Assembly (NCBI RefSeq): GCF_002305855.1
Contig: NZ_CP022163.1
Coordinates: 6,448,292-6,512,291 of the forward strand
DNA length: 64,000 bases
Direction of reading: 5' to 3'
From: Melittangium boletus DSM 14713
Lineage (GTDB): Bacteria > Myxococcota > Myxococcia > Myxococcales > Myxococcaceae
Shown: positions 42,719-50,568 of the stretch, one piece after another
Position numbering within the stretch: position 1 is the first letter of the stretch
How the letters are laid out: each line of letters starts with the position of its first letter
Position numbers and translations under genes: made by a program
The notes under the pieces: generated by a model
Told to the model about the DNA's origin: nothing
The model's database searches: none
The model's input: the letters and a program-made list of their open reading frames with translations, nothing else

Positions 42719-44410
42719 TTAGTGCACTTCCCAGCGCGTGGGGGCCTCCTTGGAGCGTTCGTAGAACTTCCCGCTCGGGAGTTCACCGTAATAGAACGCG
42801 TCCAACACGCCCACCACGCTCTTGCCGTTGAAGAGGCCCACCTCGCCCTTGGGTGCGAGTTTCAAGCCGAGCTGGCTCTGGGTCAGCCGCAACGTCTCGC
42901 CTGGCTGGAGCTTGTGTGACGGCACGTTGCGCTTCTTGGCGTTGCGCAGGTCGGTGGTGATCACGAGCCCGGAGGTGCTCACCTTCTTCGTGCCGAGGTT
43001 GCGCAGCTCGATCCATCCCTTCTGGGCATTCACGGCCTGGATCACCAGCTCCGGCTTCCATGCGCGCCAGTCCTCCACCTGTTCACGCAGGAAGTCCGTC
43101 CGCTCCTTCACGTACTTCTTCATGTAGCGAGGCGCGTCGTCGAACTGTTTGGTGTCCGTATAGGGCGCATTGCGCATGTAGGGCGCGATCAGCGCGTGGA
43201 TGGCGTCGATCCGCGCATGGATGAGCCCTGGGTCGAGCAGTTCATCCACGGCCTGCTCGACGAGCGCCAATTCCCGCTCTCTCAGCTCGGGGTTGAGGAA
43301 GATGCGGGTGTTGAGGTTGGAGAAGATGGGCTTGAAGCGCTTGGGTTCCTTCTCCTCGCGGGCGAGGTACTCGTCTTCCACCCGGCCGTCGAACAGGCTG
43401 AAGTTGAAGAGCGGATGCTCGTAATCGGCGTTCTTGATCTTGCCGGTTGGAGGATTGGAGGGGACGTATGTGGCATCCGTGTTGTTCAGATCCCAGGGAA
43501 CATAGGAGACGCGTCCCGTCACGGCATCATGGATGAGGTAGCTGCCCGAGTCCTCCACGGTCGCGTTGTCGATGAGCGCGTCCATGGCGAGTTCTCGCAG
43601 GTGGTGCTCCAGTTCGAACCGCTGGCTCAGGATCCGGACGAAGTCGGGTTCCGGCGTGTAGTTGACCACGTTGAGGAAGTCATTGAGCGGTCCCTTCGTG
43701 CCGTTGTCGGGCGAGGAGACCTCCCAATCGCGCTGGTAGACCTTGTCGAAGGTCATCTTCATCTCGCAATTCTTCCCTCCGCAGCGATAGATGGTGCCCT
43801 CGGTATCGGCGAAGCCGTGGTTGTCGAGGAAGTTGTTGTCCACGCGCTCCAGGTCCAGATAGACGCCCTGGAATTTGCCGTTGATGACCAGCCGCACGTA
43901 CGTCGCCTTGGGGGTGGGTACCCCCATGGCGGCGAGCATGTCGTAGCCCAGCTTCTCGAACATCATCGTGGAGTCGCGCCACTCGGAGATGAGATTGAAT
44001 TTCCGGCGGCCATCGAACCGCGCTCCCTTGGGCAGCTCGATGCGCCAGCTCTTCTTGGGCCAGCCTCGGGAGCTGTTGCCGCGCAGCCGCACCATCACCT
44101 CCCAATGCGCACCGTCCGGCGTGGTGAGGGCGGCGGGTTGCTCGGGTGTGTCCTCGTCCTTCTCGAAGAGCGCCAGCAGCGCGGGGTCGATCTCGACGGT
44201 GTACTGCTCCACCTTGGTTTGGAGCGGCGGATAGGTGAAATGCGTGGGAAGCGCTGGCAGGGCCTCTCCCACCCTGTCGGATGGCTCCGTCGACTCGAGC
44301 CTCTCGGGCGACGCCTGCTCCGTGTTCAGACTCTCCCCGGGAGTACAACCTCCCCACATCAAGACAGTGAAGAGGCCCAACCAGCCCCAACCCTTTCTCA
44401 CTTCAATCAT
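42719..44410 (-). CDS. CotH-like lipoprotein kinase with lamin-tail domain, copy 1
   Basis: I chose the ATG at 44410, behind AGGAGGAGCATC. The 563-residue protein has a lipobox-like end LMWGGC (C22, with Trp at -3), a linker, a CotH domain (about 60-430: LRGNSSRGWPKKSW, NLISEWRDSTMM, LDLERVDN) and a lamin-tail-like domain (about 460-555). The CotH active-site motif reads W306-D-L-N309 with Asn in place of the usual second Asp. It is 559-563 residues like its paralogue at 46523. Membrane attachment to the outside is expected. Confidence 0.88.
   Translation of the reverse strand: MIEVRKGWGWLGLFTVLMWGGCTPGESLNTEQASPERLESTEPSDRVGEALPALPTHFTYPPLQTKVEQYTVEIDPALLALFEKDEDTPEQPAALTTPDGAHWEVMVRLRGNSSRGWPKKSWRIELPKGARFDGRRKFNLISEWRDSTMMFEKLGYDMLAAMGVPTPKATYVRLVINGKFQGVYLDLERVDNNFLDNHGFADTEGTIYRCGGKNCEMKMTFDKVYQRDWEVSSPDNGTKGPLNDFLNVVNYTPEPDFVRILSQRFELEHHLRELAMDALIDNATVEDSGSYLIHDAVTGRVSYVPWDLNNTDATYVPSNPPTGKIKNADYEHPLFNFSLFDGRVEDEYLAREEKEPKRFKPIFSNLNTRIFLNPELRERELALVEQAVDELLDPGLIHARIDAIHALIAPYMRNAPYTDTKQFDDAPRYMKKYVKERTDFLREQVEDWRAWKPELVIQAVNAQKGWIELRNLGTKKVSTSGLVITTDLRNAKKRNVPSHKLQPGETLRLTQSQLGLKLAPKGEVGLFNGKSVVGVLDAFYYGELPSGKFYERSKEAPTRWEVH
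42913..43015. repeat. 103-bp segment identical in the two CotH paralogues, copy 1
   Basis: Every base in 42913-43015 matches 46717-46819. The surrounding coding sequence differs at many positions, so this is a local identity tract in paralogous genes. Confidence 0.9.
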
Positions 44411-44506
44411 GATGCTCCTCCTGTTTCGTGTTGCGTCCCGGAGAGGAGCAATGCGCACGCCAGCCGCGTTTGGATTTCGCGTGGAGCGGGCGAGTTGGGA
44501 GGAGCC

Positions 44507-44538
44507 GCGCGCCAAGGGCCACCGAGCCCCTGGCGCGC
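44507..44538 (-). terminator. hairpin after the DAG-repeat lipoprotein gene
   Basis: GCGCGCCAAGGG (44507-44518) and CCCCTGGCGCGC (44527-44538) pair at 11 of 12 positions with an 8-nt loop, 6 bp after the stop of the lipoprotein gene. Confidence 0.5.
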
Positions 44539-44543
44539 TCGGT

Positions 44544-45350
44544 TCAAGGGCAGGGCTCGCCCAGCCGGTAGCCCTTCTTGCACATACACCGGCAGATCAC
44601 GTCCTCGCCTGGCACATTGCAGGCGGGACGGATGTTGAAGGACTTGTAGACGGAGCGGCCCCGGCGATCCGTGAGCACGAGCATCAGCTCGTAGGTCTGG
44701 TCGTAGATATCCGCGCCGGACCAATTATTGGGACAGAGGGTCACGTTGGAGAACGAGGCGGTGTCCGAGTCGGTACTCGCTCCCCGGCCATCTGGACTCC
44801 GCTCCAGGGTGACGGTGCGCTGGTCCAGCACGACCTTGTGGGTGATGGGGTCTCGGAAGCCGCCCAGCAGGGTGGTCCCGCAGGGGTCCATGTTGATCAC
44901 ATCCCGGACCCCGATGAACGAGACACGCCCGCCTTGGAACGGTTCGATGATCGAGACGATGCTGCCCGCCTGGATGGGCGCCGACGTCATGCCGGGCCCC
45001 AGCGCCGTGGGCGTGAAGTCCGGCTTCCCATTGCGGTCTCCCAGGTAGGGAACTCCGCAGGGTGGATAGTCTTCATCATCCGGATTCGTGCCGGCGTCCT
45101 CGGGACTCGTGCCGGCATCGTTCGGCTCCGTCCCCGCGTCCTCGGGACCCGCGTCCTGGGGCTCCGAGCCCGCGTCCTTGGGACTCGTGCCCGCATCCTT
45201 TGGCTCCGTCCCCGAGTCAGGAGTCTTCGAGCCCCCGTCCTGGGTCGAGCCCGCGTCCCCGGGGTGCGGTTCCTGCTGGGCGCCACAGCCCAGGGAGAGA
45301 CACAGCGACAGCAGCGCGACGGGAACAATCCTCATGGGAGGCGCTCGCAT
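44544..45350 (-). CDS. lipoprotein with Asp-Ala-Gly linker repeats
   Basis: The 268-residue protein starts at ATG 45350 (45335 also possible) and has a lipoprotein signal ending LSLGC (C22). Residues 31-95 are a low-complexity linker with seven DAG units (PKDAGT, PEDAGT and similar). The remaining domain (about 95-268) contains CGVPYLGDRNG, DQTYELMLVLTDRRGRSVYKSF and a Cys-rich end CRCMCKKGYRLGEPCP. It begins 12 bp after the copper monooxygenase gene, so the pair is a two-gene operon. Function unknown; the linker suggests a tethered surface domain. Confidence 0.72.
   Translation of the reverse strand: MRAPPMRIVPVALLSLCLSLGCGAQQEPHPGDAGSTQDGGSKTPDSGTEPKDAGTSPKDAGSEPQDAGPEDAGTEPNDAGTSPEDAGTNPDDEDYPPCGVPYLGDRNGKPDFTPTALGPGMTSAPIQAGSIVSIIEPFQGGRVSFIGVRDVINMDPCGTTLLGGFRDPITHKVVLDQRTVTLERSPDGRGASTDSDTASFSNVTLCPNNWSGADIYDQTYELMLVLTDRRGRSVYKSFNIRPACNVPGEDVICRCMCKKGYRLGEPCP
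45066..45260 (-). repeat. DAG-rich low-complexity coding repeat
   Basis: The stretch encodes residues 31-95 of the lipoprotein, with repeated PxDAG(T/S) units. It is a protein linker, not a DNA element. Confidence 0.75.
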
Positions 45351-45362
45351 TCCGGTTCCCGG

Positions 45363-46442
45363 TCAGTAGCAGTTCACGTCGTCCTGTTTCGGGTAATAGT
45401 AGACGAAGGCATTGCAGTGCTCGTTCTGATCCACCTGGGGTCCGAAGGTGTAGCAGCAGTCGAGTTTATTCTCGGCGGTCTCATTCTTCTTCTGATCGAA
45501 GGCATCGAGCGCCTGGCAGCCCACGGGAGGCGGCAACCACTCGTAGGAGCACGTGTACCAGATGCCCGCGCCGGGCTGCAGCGTGCGGTTCAGCTCGGGC
45601 GAGCGCTCCATGGGCGGATCATCCCACGTGAGGGAGGTGTAGAAGCGCTCGGTCTCCGCGGGCCGTTGGTAGCTCATCCCATCCCATGCGTAGATCCTGA
45701 ACTCCTTGCCGCGGCTGTGGAAGTGGCCGTTGGCGCCGATGACCTGGACGGGGACCTTGCTGCTGATCTGGCAGATGCCCTCGAAGGTGGGCTTGGGATT
45801 CTTCGTGCAGATCCGGATGGACTGCTTGGTGGCGAAGATGGTTCCCAGCTCGTGCTTCACCTGCTCCTTGGGCATGACCCAGAAGTTCACCCACACCTTG
45901 CCAAAGTCCTGGGGTGTCTTCTGGGTGGTCGCGTTGACGTAGTGGGTCTGCACCATCAGCCACTCGTCCGGTTGAATCACATTGGCGACTCCCTCGGGGT
46001 AGGTCCAGTCGAGCGTGCCCTTCTGCTGCGTGTTGGCCAGCAGGGGCCAATCCGCCCAGTTGGCGCTGTTGAAGCAGGGCCCCACGCCGTTGGAGTTCGG
46101 CTGGAAGAGACCATTGGCCGGGTCCAGCTCCAGGAGCGTGCGCACCCGGTAGATGTTCATGTGGTGCGAGCCCTCGCGCTGGGAGATCTGCACGCGGTGC
46201 AGGTTGATGGGCTCGTCGGACGGCAGGCCGTTGGCGGCCGCGATCTCCCCTACCTTGAAGAAGTAGCAGTCCTGCCGCTCGACACCCTGGGGGACCTCGG
46301 TCTCCTGGGTGATGAACTGGAAGCCCTGGCCCTGGGGAACGGGTTCCAGCGCGAGGGGATCCGTGGGCGTGGGTGCTGGGGGTTCAACGGTACCGGTGCA
46401 GGCCGAGGCCGTCAGGGCGAGCAGCGCGAGCAACTTCTTCAT
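45363..46442 (-). CDS. PHM-like type II copper monooxygenase lipoprotein
   Basis: I chose the ATG at 46442. The 359-residue protein has a lipoprotein-like signal (TASAC, C15). It follows the two-domain plan of peptidylglycine alpha-hydroxylating and dopamine beta-monooxygenases. First copper site: H93-H94 (GSHHMNIYR) and H167 (QTHYVN). Second site: H240 and H242 (GHFHSRG). The third ligand, normally Met in a (E/D)MC segment, is H342 here (NEHCNAF). Many cysteines could form disulfides as in that family. Such enzymes hydroxylate C-H bonds using O2, copper and ascorbate. It precedes the DAG-repeat lipoprotein by 12 bp. Confidence 0.78.
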   Translation of the reverse strand: MKKLLALLALTASACTGTVEPPAPTPTDPLALEPVPQGQGFQFITQETEVPQGVERQDCYFFKVGEIAAANGLPSDEPINLHRVQISQREGSHHMNIYRVRTLLELDPANGLFQPNSNGVGPCFNSANWADWPLLANTQQKGTLDWTYPEGVANVIQPDEWLMVQTHYVNATTQKTPQDFGKVWVNFWVMPKEQVKHELGTIFATKQSIRICTKNPKPTFEGICQISSKVPVQVIGANGHFHSRGKEFRIYAWDGMSYQRPAETERFYTSLTWDDPPMERSPELNRTLQPGAGIWYTCSYEWLPPPVGCQALDAFDQKKNETAENKLDCCYTFGPQVDQNEHCNAFVYYYPKQDDVNCY

Positions 46443-46458
46443 GGGGGGTCCCTTGGTG

Positions 46459-46499
46459 GCGGGGAAGTTGAACCGGCCGATCATCCTCCACTTCCCCGC
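46459..46499 (-). terminator. hairpin after the second CotH-like gene
   Basis: GCGGGGAAGT (46459-46468) and ACTTCCCCGC (46490-46499) are perfectly complementary, 21-nt loop, between the stop of the CotH gene (46523) and the start of the copper monooxygenase gene. Confidence 0.5.
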
Positions 46500-46522
46500 G
46501 AAAAGCACCCCGAGGCGGCCCG

Positions 46523-48202
46523 TCAGCGCACCTGCCAGCGCATGGGCGCCGTCGGCTCTCTCGCGTAGAGCTTCCCGGCCGGGAGCGCGCCGTAGTAGAG
46601 CGCGTCCAACACGCCCACCACGCTCTTGCCGTTGAAGAGGCCCACCTCGCCCTGGGGCGCGAGTTTCAAGCCGAGCTGGCCCTGGGTCAGCCGCAATGTC
46701 TCGCCCGGTTGGATCGTGTGTGACGGCACGTTGCGCTTCTTGGCGTTGCGCAGGTCGGTGGTGATCACGAGCCCGGAGGTGCTCACCTTCTTCGTGCCGA
46801 GGTTGCGCAGCTCGATCCAACCCTGCTGGGCATTCACGGCCTGGAGCACGAGTTCCGGTTTCCAGCCGCGCCAGGCCGCCACCTGTCCGCGGAGGAAGCG
46901 GGTGCGCTCCTGGACGTACTTCTTCATGTAGCGAGGACCATCCAGGAATCGCGTCACGTCCGTGTGGGGGGCGTTCCCCATGTAGGGCGCGATCAGCGCA
47001 TGGATGGCATCGATCCGCGCATGGATGACCCGCGGGTCGAGCAGTTCATCCAGGGCCCGCTCGACGAGCACCAGCTCCCGTTCACGCAGCTCGGGGTTGA
47101 GGAAGATGCGGGTGTTGAGGTTGGAGAAGATGGGCTTCCAGCGCTTGGGCTCCTTCTCCTCGCGGGCGAGGTACTCGTTCTCCACCCGGCCATCGAAGAG
47201 GCTGAAGTTGAAGAGCGGGTGCTCGTAGTCGGCGTCGGTCCGATTGCCGAAGGGGATGTACTTGGCGTCCGTGTTGTTGAAGTCCCACGGGACGTAGGAG
47301 ATGCGCCCCGTCACGGCATCGTGGATGAGGTAGCTGCGAGAGTCCTCCACGGTTGCGTTGTCGATGAGCGCGTCCACGGCGAGCTCGCGCAGGTGGCGCT
47401 CCAGCTCGAACCGCTCGCTCAGCGCCTGGACGAACTGGGGTTCCGGCGCGTGATTGACCACGTCGAGGAAGTCATTGAGCGGGCCCCTCGAGCCGTTGTC
47501 GGGTGACTCCACCTCCCAATCGTGCTGGTAGGTGGCGTCGAAGGCCATCTTCATCTCGCAGTTCTTCGCTCCGCAGCGGTAGATGCTGCCTTCGGTATCG
47601 GCGAAGCCGCGGTTGGCGAGGAAGGGTTTGTCCACGCGCTCCAGGTCCACATAGACGCCCTGGAATTGGCCGTTGATGACCAGCCGCACGTACGTCGCCT
47701 TGGGCGCGGGCACGCCCATGGCGGCGAGCATGTCGTAGCCCAGCTTCTCCAGCATCATCGTGGAGTCGCGCCACTCGGAGATGAGGTTGATCTTCCGGCG
47801 TCCGTCGAACTTCGTGCCCTTGGGCAGCTCGACGCGCCAGCTCTTCTTGGGCCAGCTCCGGGAGCTGTTGCCGCGCAGTCGGATCTTCGCGCTTCGGTGC
47901 TGGCCATCCGGGGTGATGACGGTCGCGGGCTGCGGGGGGGTGTCCTTGTTCTTGTCGAAGAGCGCCAGCAGCTTGGGGTCGATCTCGACGGTGTACTGCC
48001 CCACCGTGGTCTGGAGCGGTGGGTAGGTGAATTGCGTGGGGAGCGGCGGCAAGGCCGCTTCCTCCATGGCGGATGACCCCGTCAGGTCGGGGCCCTCCCG
48101 TGACGCCTGCTCCGGGTCGGGTCCCACTTCGGGGGAACAACCTCCCCACAGCAGGACCGTCGCGAGACCCAACCAGCCCCAATTCCTTCTCACTCCCACC
48201 AT
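46523..48202 (-). CDS. CotH-like lipoprotein kinase with lamin-tail domain, copy 2
   Basis: I chose the ATG at 48202, preceded by GGAGAGGG. The 559-residue protein is a close paralogue of the gene at 42719-44410: lipobox LLWGGC (C22), CotH domain with LRGNSSRSWPKKSW, ISEWRDSTMM and W306-D-F-N309 (Asn again in place of the second Asp), then a lamin-tail-like domain. Its last 170 codons are nearly identical in DNA to the sister gene, including an exact 103-bp run. The two copies flank the copper monooxygenase pair. Confidence 0.88.
   Translation of the reverse strand: MVGVRRNWGWLGLATVLLWGGCSPEVGPDPEQASREGPDLTGSSAMEEAALPPLPTQFTYPPLQTTVGQYTVEIDPKLLALFDKNKDTPPQPATVITPDGQHRSAKIRLRGNSSRSWPKKSWRVELPKGTKFDGRRKINLISEWRDSTMMLEKLGYDMLAAMGVPAPKATYVRLVINGQFQGVYVDLERVDKPFLANRGFADTEGSIYRCGAKNCEMKMAFDATYQHDWEVESPDNGSRGPLNDFLDVVNHAPEPQFVQALSERFELERHLRELAVDALIDNATVEDSRSYLIHDAVTGRISYVPWDFNNTDAKYIPFGNRTDADYEHPLFNFSLFDGRVENEYLAREEKEPKRWKPIFSNLNTRIFLNPELRERELVLVERALDELLDPRVIHARIDAIHALIAPYMGNAPHTDVTRFLDGPRYMKKYVQERTRFLRGQVAAWRGWKPELVLQAVNAQQGWIELRNLGTKKVSTSGLVITTDLRNAKKRNVPSHTIQPGETLRLTQGQLGLKLAPQGEVGLFNGKSVVGVLDALYYGALPAGKLYAREPTAPMRWQVR
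46717..46819. repeat. 103-bp segment identical in the two CotH paralogues, copy 2
   Basis: Partner of 42913-43015, offset 3804 bp, same orientation. It lies in the lamin-tail region of the coding sequence. Confidence 0.9.
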
Positions 48203-48293
48203 GCTGCCCTCTCCTGCGCGGCTTTTCCGCACGGGATGAGCAAGGCTCACGCCACTTCCCCGGGCGGGAGCGGAGGTCCTCGGACGCTTGGGC

Positions 48294-48785
48294 CTAGTAC
48301 TTCACGCAGGTCAGGCTGACGGTCCGCCCATGGTCGGTGCTGCCCTCGTTCCGATACGAGGCGACGCCGGTGAGCGCGGCCAGGTTGGCGCGCATGTTCC
48401 AGACGCCGTAGTTGGAGGTTCCATCCGTATCGGCCACGACGAAGCAGGAGCCATCGGCGGCGCCTGTCTGGGTGGGGCGGTACACCACGAAGGACGTGAT
48501 TTCCTGGGCCGCGGTGATCACCGTACAGGTCGCCGTCATGCTTCCGTCCGTCATCTCGTACACGGAGTGACTGAAGGTGAGGTTTCCGCGCGCCGAGGAG
48601 GTCGAGCCCTCACAGACGTAATTGGTCTTGGGGGCGGCGCCGGCGGGGCCCGTGGCCCCCGTGGGGCCTTGTGCCCCCGTGGGGCCTTGAGGCCCCGTGG
48701 GGCCTTGAGGTCCAACGGGACCCGCTGGCCCCTGGCAACCCATGATGACGGCGGTGAGAACGATGGCGGCGATGGATTTGGACAT
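48294..48785 (-). CDS. collagen-like lipoprotein
   Basis: The 163-residue protein has a lipobox VIMGC (C17), then a 33-residue Gly-X-Y collagen-like run and a C-terminal globular domain with cysteines (NYVCEG, TCTVIT, SCFVVA, SLTCVKY). Collagen-like proteins form triple helices and often act in surface adhesion. The globular part probably works as the trimerising head. It lies between the second CotH gene and the porin gene, same strand, gaps of 91 and 136 bp. Confidence 0.85.
   Translation of the reverse strand: MSKSIAAIVLTAVIMGCQGPAGPVGPQGPTGPQGPTGAQGPTGATGPAGAAPKTNYVCEGSTSSARGNLTFSHSVYEMTDGSMTATCTVITAAQEITSFVVYRPTQTGAADGSCFVVADTDGTSNYGVWNMRANLAALTGVASYRNEGSTDHGRTVSLTCVKY
48633..48731 (-). 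repeat. Gly-X-Y collagen-like coding repeat
   Basis: Eleven GP(Q/A/T/V)-type triplets encoded at residues 19-51 give a nearly periodic 9-bp DNA pattern (GGGGCCTTG variants). Confidence 0.8.
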
Positions 48786-48921
48786 GTTCGGGGCAACGTA
48801 TCAGTCCCAGGCCCCGCTCGAAGCGGTCGCCGCTGTCCATCCGGCCAGCCAGGAGAGGCCTTGGTGGGCTCGGCCGCCCGGCTCGGGTCCGTGGGGCCTG
48901 AGCCAGGGGTCGAGGTCCGCG

Positions 48922-50220
48922 TCAGAAGGTCAGCAGCGCGCCCGTTTCGATTCCCAGCGTGGTTCGCTTCGACTCGGCGCGAGCCACGTCCACGTCCTGC
49001 AGCCGGAAGCGGGACTGGAAGAGGAACCCCTCCAGCACGAAGGCCAGTTTGCGGTGCGGCCTGAACTCATACCCCAGGCGCACCGTGCCGTTGTGCAGGA
49101 TTCCGGGTCCCGTCCCCGAGAGGGTCGCGGTGCTGAAGGCGGGCGGAGCGTCGGGAGTCGCCGCGGTGGGGTAGCCGTAGCTGGGCACCACCTTCGCGGG
49201 TTCGAGCACCTTCTGATAGCCCGCCATTCCATAGACGGCGTGCCGGGCCGCGAGGAGCTGGCGCGCGGAGATGAATCCTCCCAATTCCCGCAGGTCCTCG
49301 TTCGCGCGGCCCTGGCTCAGGGTCAACAGGCCCAGGTTGGCGGCGTTCTGTCCGTAGTTGAGCTCCACGCGGATGTTGGTGTCCGCGGAGGGCGCGAGTT
49401 CGGAGAAGAGCGCGGCGGAGTAGGCGTTGCGGAAGCGCTCGTCGGGCGTCCCCAGGTTGAAGGGCAGCCGTGTGGCGATGGCCGATGCGCCGACCCGGCT
49501 CTTGCCGGACTTGTAGGCACCGCGCACCGCGAGGGTGGGCATGAAACCAATCTCGAAGGCGGCGTCCTTGGCGGTGACGTTGGGGGCGGGGAATCCCAGC
49601 GCCGCGCCCAGCTCCAGATGCTCGGTACCATGGATGTATTTGATCTGCTGGCGCATGAAGGAGGTATTTCCCGCCAGGAAGAGCGAGCCCACCATGTTGA
49701 TTCCATGCGGATTGATGGGCGCGTGCAGATCCCAATCCTGACCCAGGGACAGGATGTGGCCGGGATGGAAGACATAATCCACGCGTGCGATGCGCACGCG
49801 CGGCAGGCTGGCGACGGTGGGGGTGGCCTTGGCGAAATCCACGAAGTCGATTTCGAGCTGCGCGCGTGCCTGTCCCTTCTCATTGAGCCAGAAGCCCACG
49901 CGGGATTGCGCCACCTGGAGGGTGTAGCGGGCATTGTCGGGCGCGACGGAGAAGATGGGGTTGCCCGCGGCGGAGATGGCCACGGCATTGGGTTGGCTGA
50001 AGGACTCCACCGCGCCGGAGGACACCACGAGCCGCGGATTGAAGGTGCCGTAGAAGCGGAAGAGGTTCTCCTCGTCCTGGACGGTGGGGGGAGTGGGGGG
50101 CGGCCGGGTGGCGTCCGCGGGCGCGGCGGATTCACCCGTGCTGGGGACCTGGGCCTGTGCACGGGGCGCGGAGCAGAGCCCCGCTGAGACGAGAATTACG
50201 GCGAGACGGGCATTTTTCAT
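48922..50220 (-). CDS. outer-membrane porin (DcaP-like)
   Basis: I chose the ATG at 50220, behind an AGGAGAAG site, which gives a signal peptide (about 1-22). The 432-residue protein has alternating hydrophobic strands, RVGFWLNEKGQARAQLEIDF and RVRIARVDYVFHPGHILSLGQDWDL, which resemble DcaP-like trimeric porins, and it ends in Leu-Thr-Phe, the aromatic C terminus used by the outer-membrane assembly machinery. It is divergent from the ABC importer operon, so a shared role in nutrient entry is plausible. Confidence 0.76.
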   Translation of the reverse strand: MKNARLAVILVSAGLCSAPRAQAQVPSTGESAAPADATRPPPTPPTVQDEENLFRFYGTFNPRLVVSSGAVESFSQPNAVAISAAGNPIFSVAPDNARYTLQVAQSRVGFWLNEKGQARAQLEIDFVDFAKATPTVASLPRVRIARVDYVFHPGHILSLGQDWDLHAPINPHGINMVGSLFLAGNTSFMRQQIKYIHGTEHLELGAALGFPAPNVTAKDAAFEIGFMPTLAVRGAYKSGKSRVGASAIATRLPFNLGTPDERFRNAYSAALFSELAPSADTNIRVELNYGQNAANLGLLTLSQGRANEDLRELGGFISARQLLAARHAVYGMAGYQKVLEPAKVVPSYGYPTAATPDAPPAFSTATLSGTGPGILHNGTVRLGYEFRPHRKLAFVLEGFLFQSRFRLQDVDVARAESKRTTLGIETGALLTF

Positions 50221-50568
50221 GGCTTCTCCTGGGGAGGGGCGCATGGGCACCCGATGCCGCGCTCGAATGAATCCATGTCATGTCCCTCCTCATGGAGGCG
50301 AGACGCTACGCAGGCCGCTTGGCGTTGTCGCGCACCTCTAGCGGGAGCCGGTGTTTTGACGCACCGCGATAGCGCCAGGGAGGCGGACGGGCCCGGAGAT
50401 TGGTGGGTTTCGCGCGCGATCGAACATGATAAGGATCCGGCCCGATGGGGAGGCAATCCGTGACACGCCGGGGCTCGTGATGTGCAGGCCCCACCTTCCT
50501 CACAGAGATCCTCCACGTCATGAACCGGGTCCGGACTCACGTGGTCCCGGCCCTGGGAGCCAGCGTCC
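50221..50568. promoter_or_regulatory. divergent intergenic region between porin and ABC importer
   Basis: This 348-bp stretch is the longest gene-free region in the window. It has the porin ribosome-binding site at its left end and a GGGAG site for the first permease at its right end. I see no convincing -35/-10 pair, no LacI-type palindrome and no missing binding-protein gene. Confidence 0.4.

Noticed and set aside
42913..46819. 103-bp direct repeat considered as insertion-sequence ends or attachment sites
   Set aside because: The repeat is coding in both paralogues, has no inverted termini, and there is no transposase or integrase between the copies.
48633..48731. Near-periodic GGGGCCTTG-type DNA repeat considered as CRISPR or tandem element
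   Set aside because: It is in frame and encodes a collagen-like Gly-X-Y run; no spacers of 30-40 bp separate the units.
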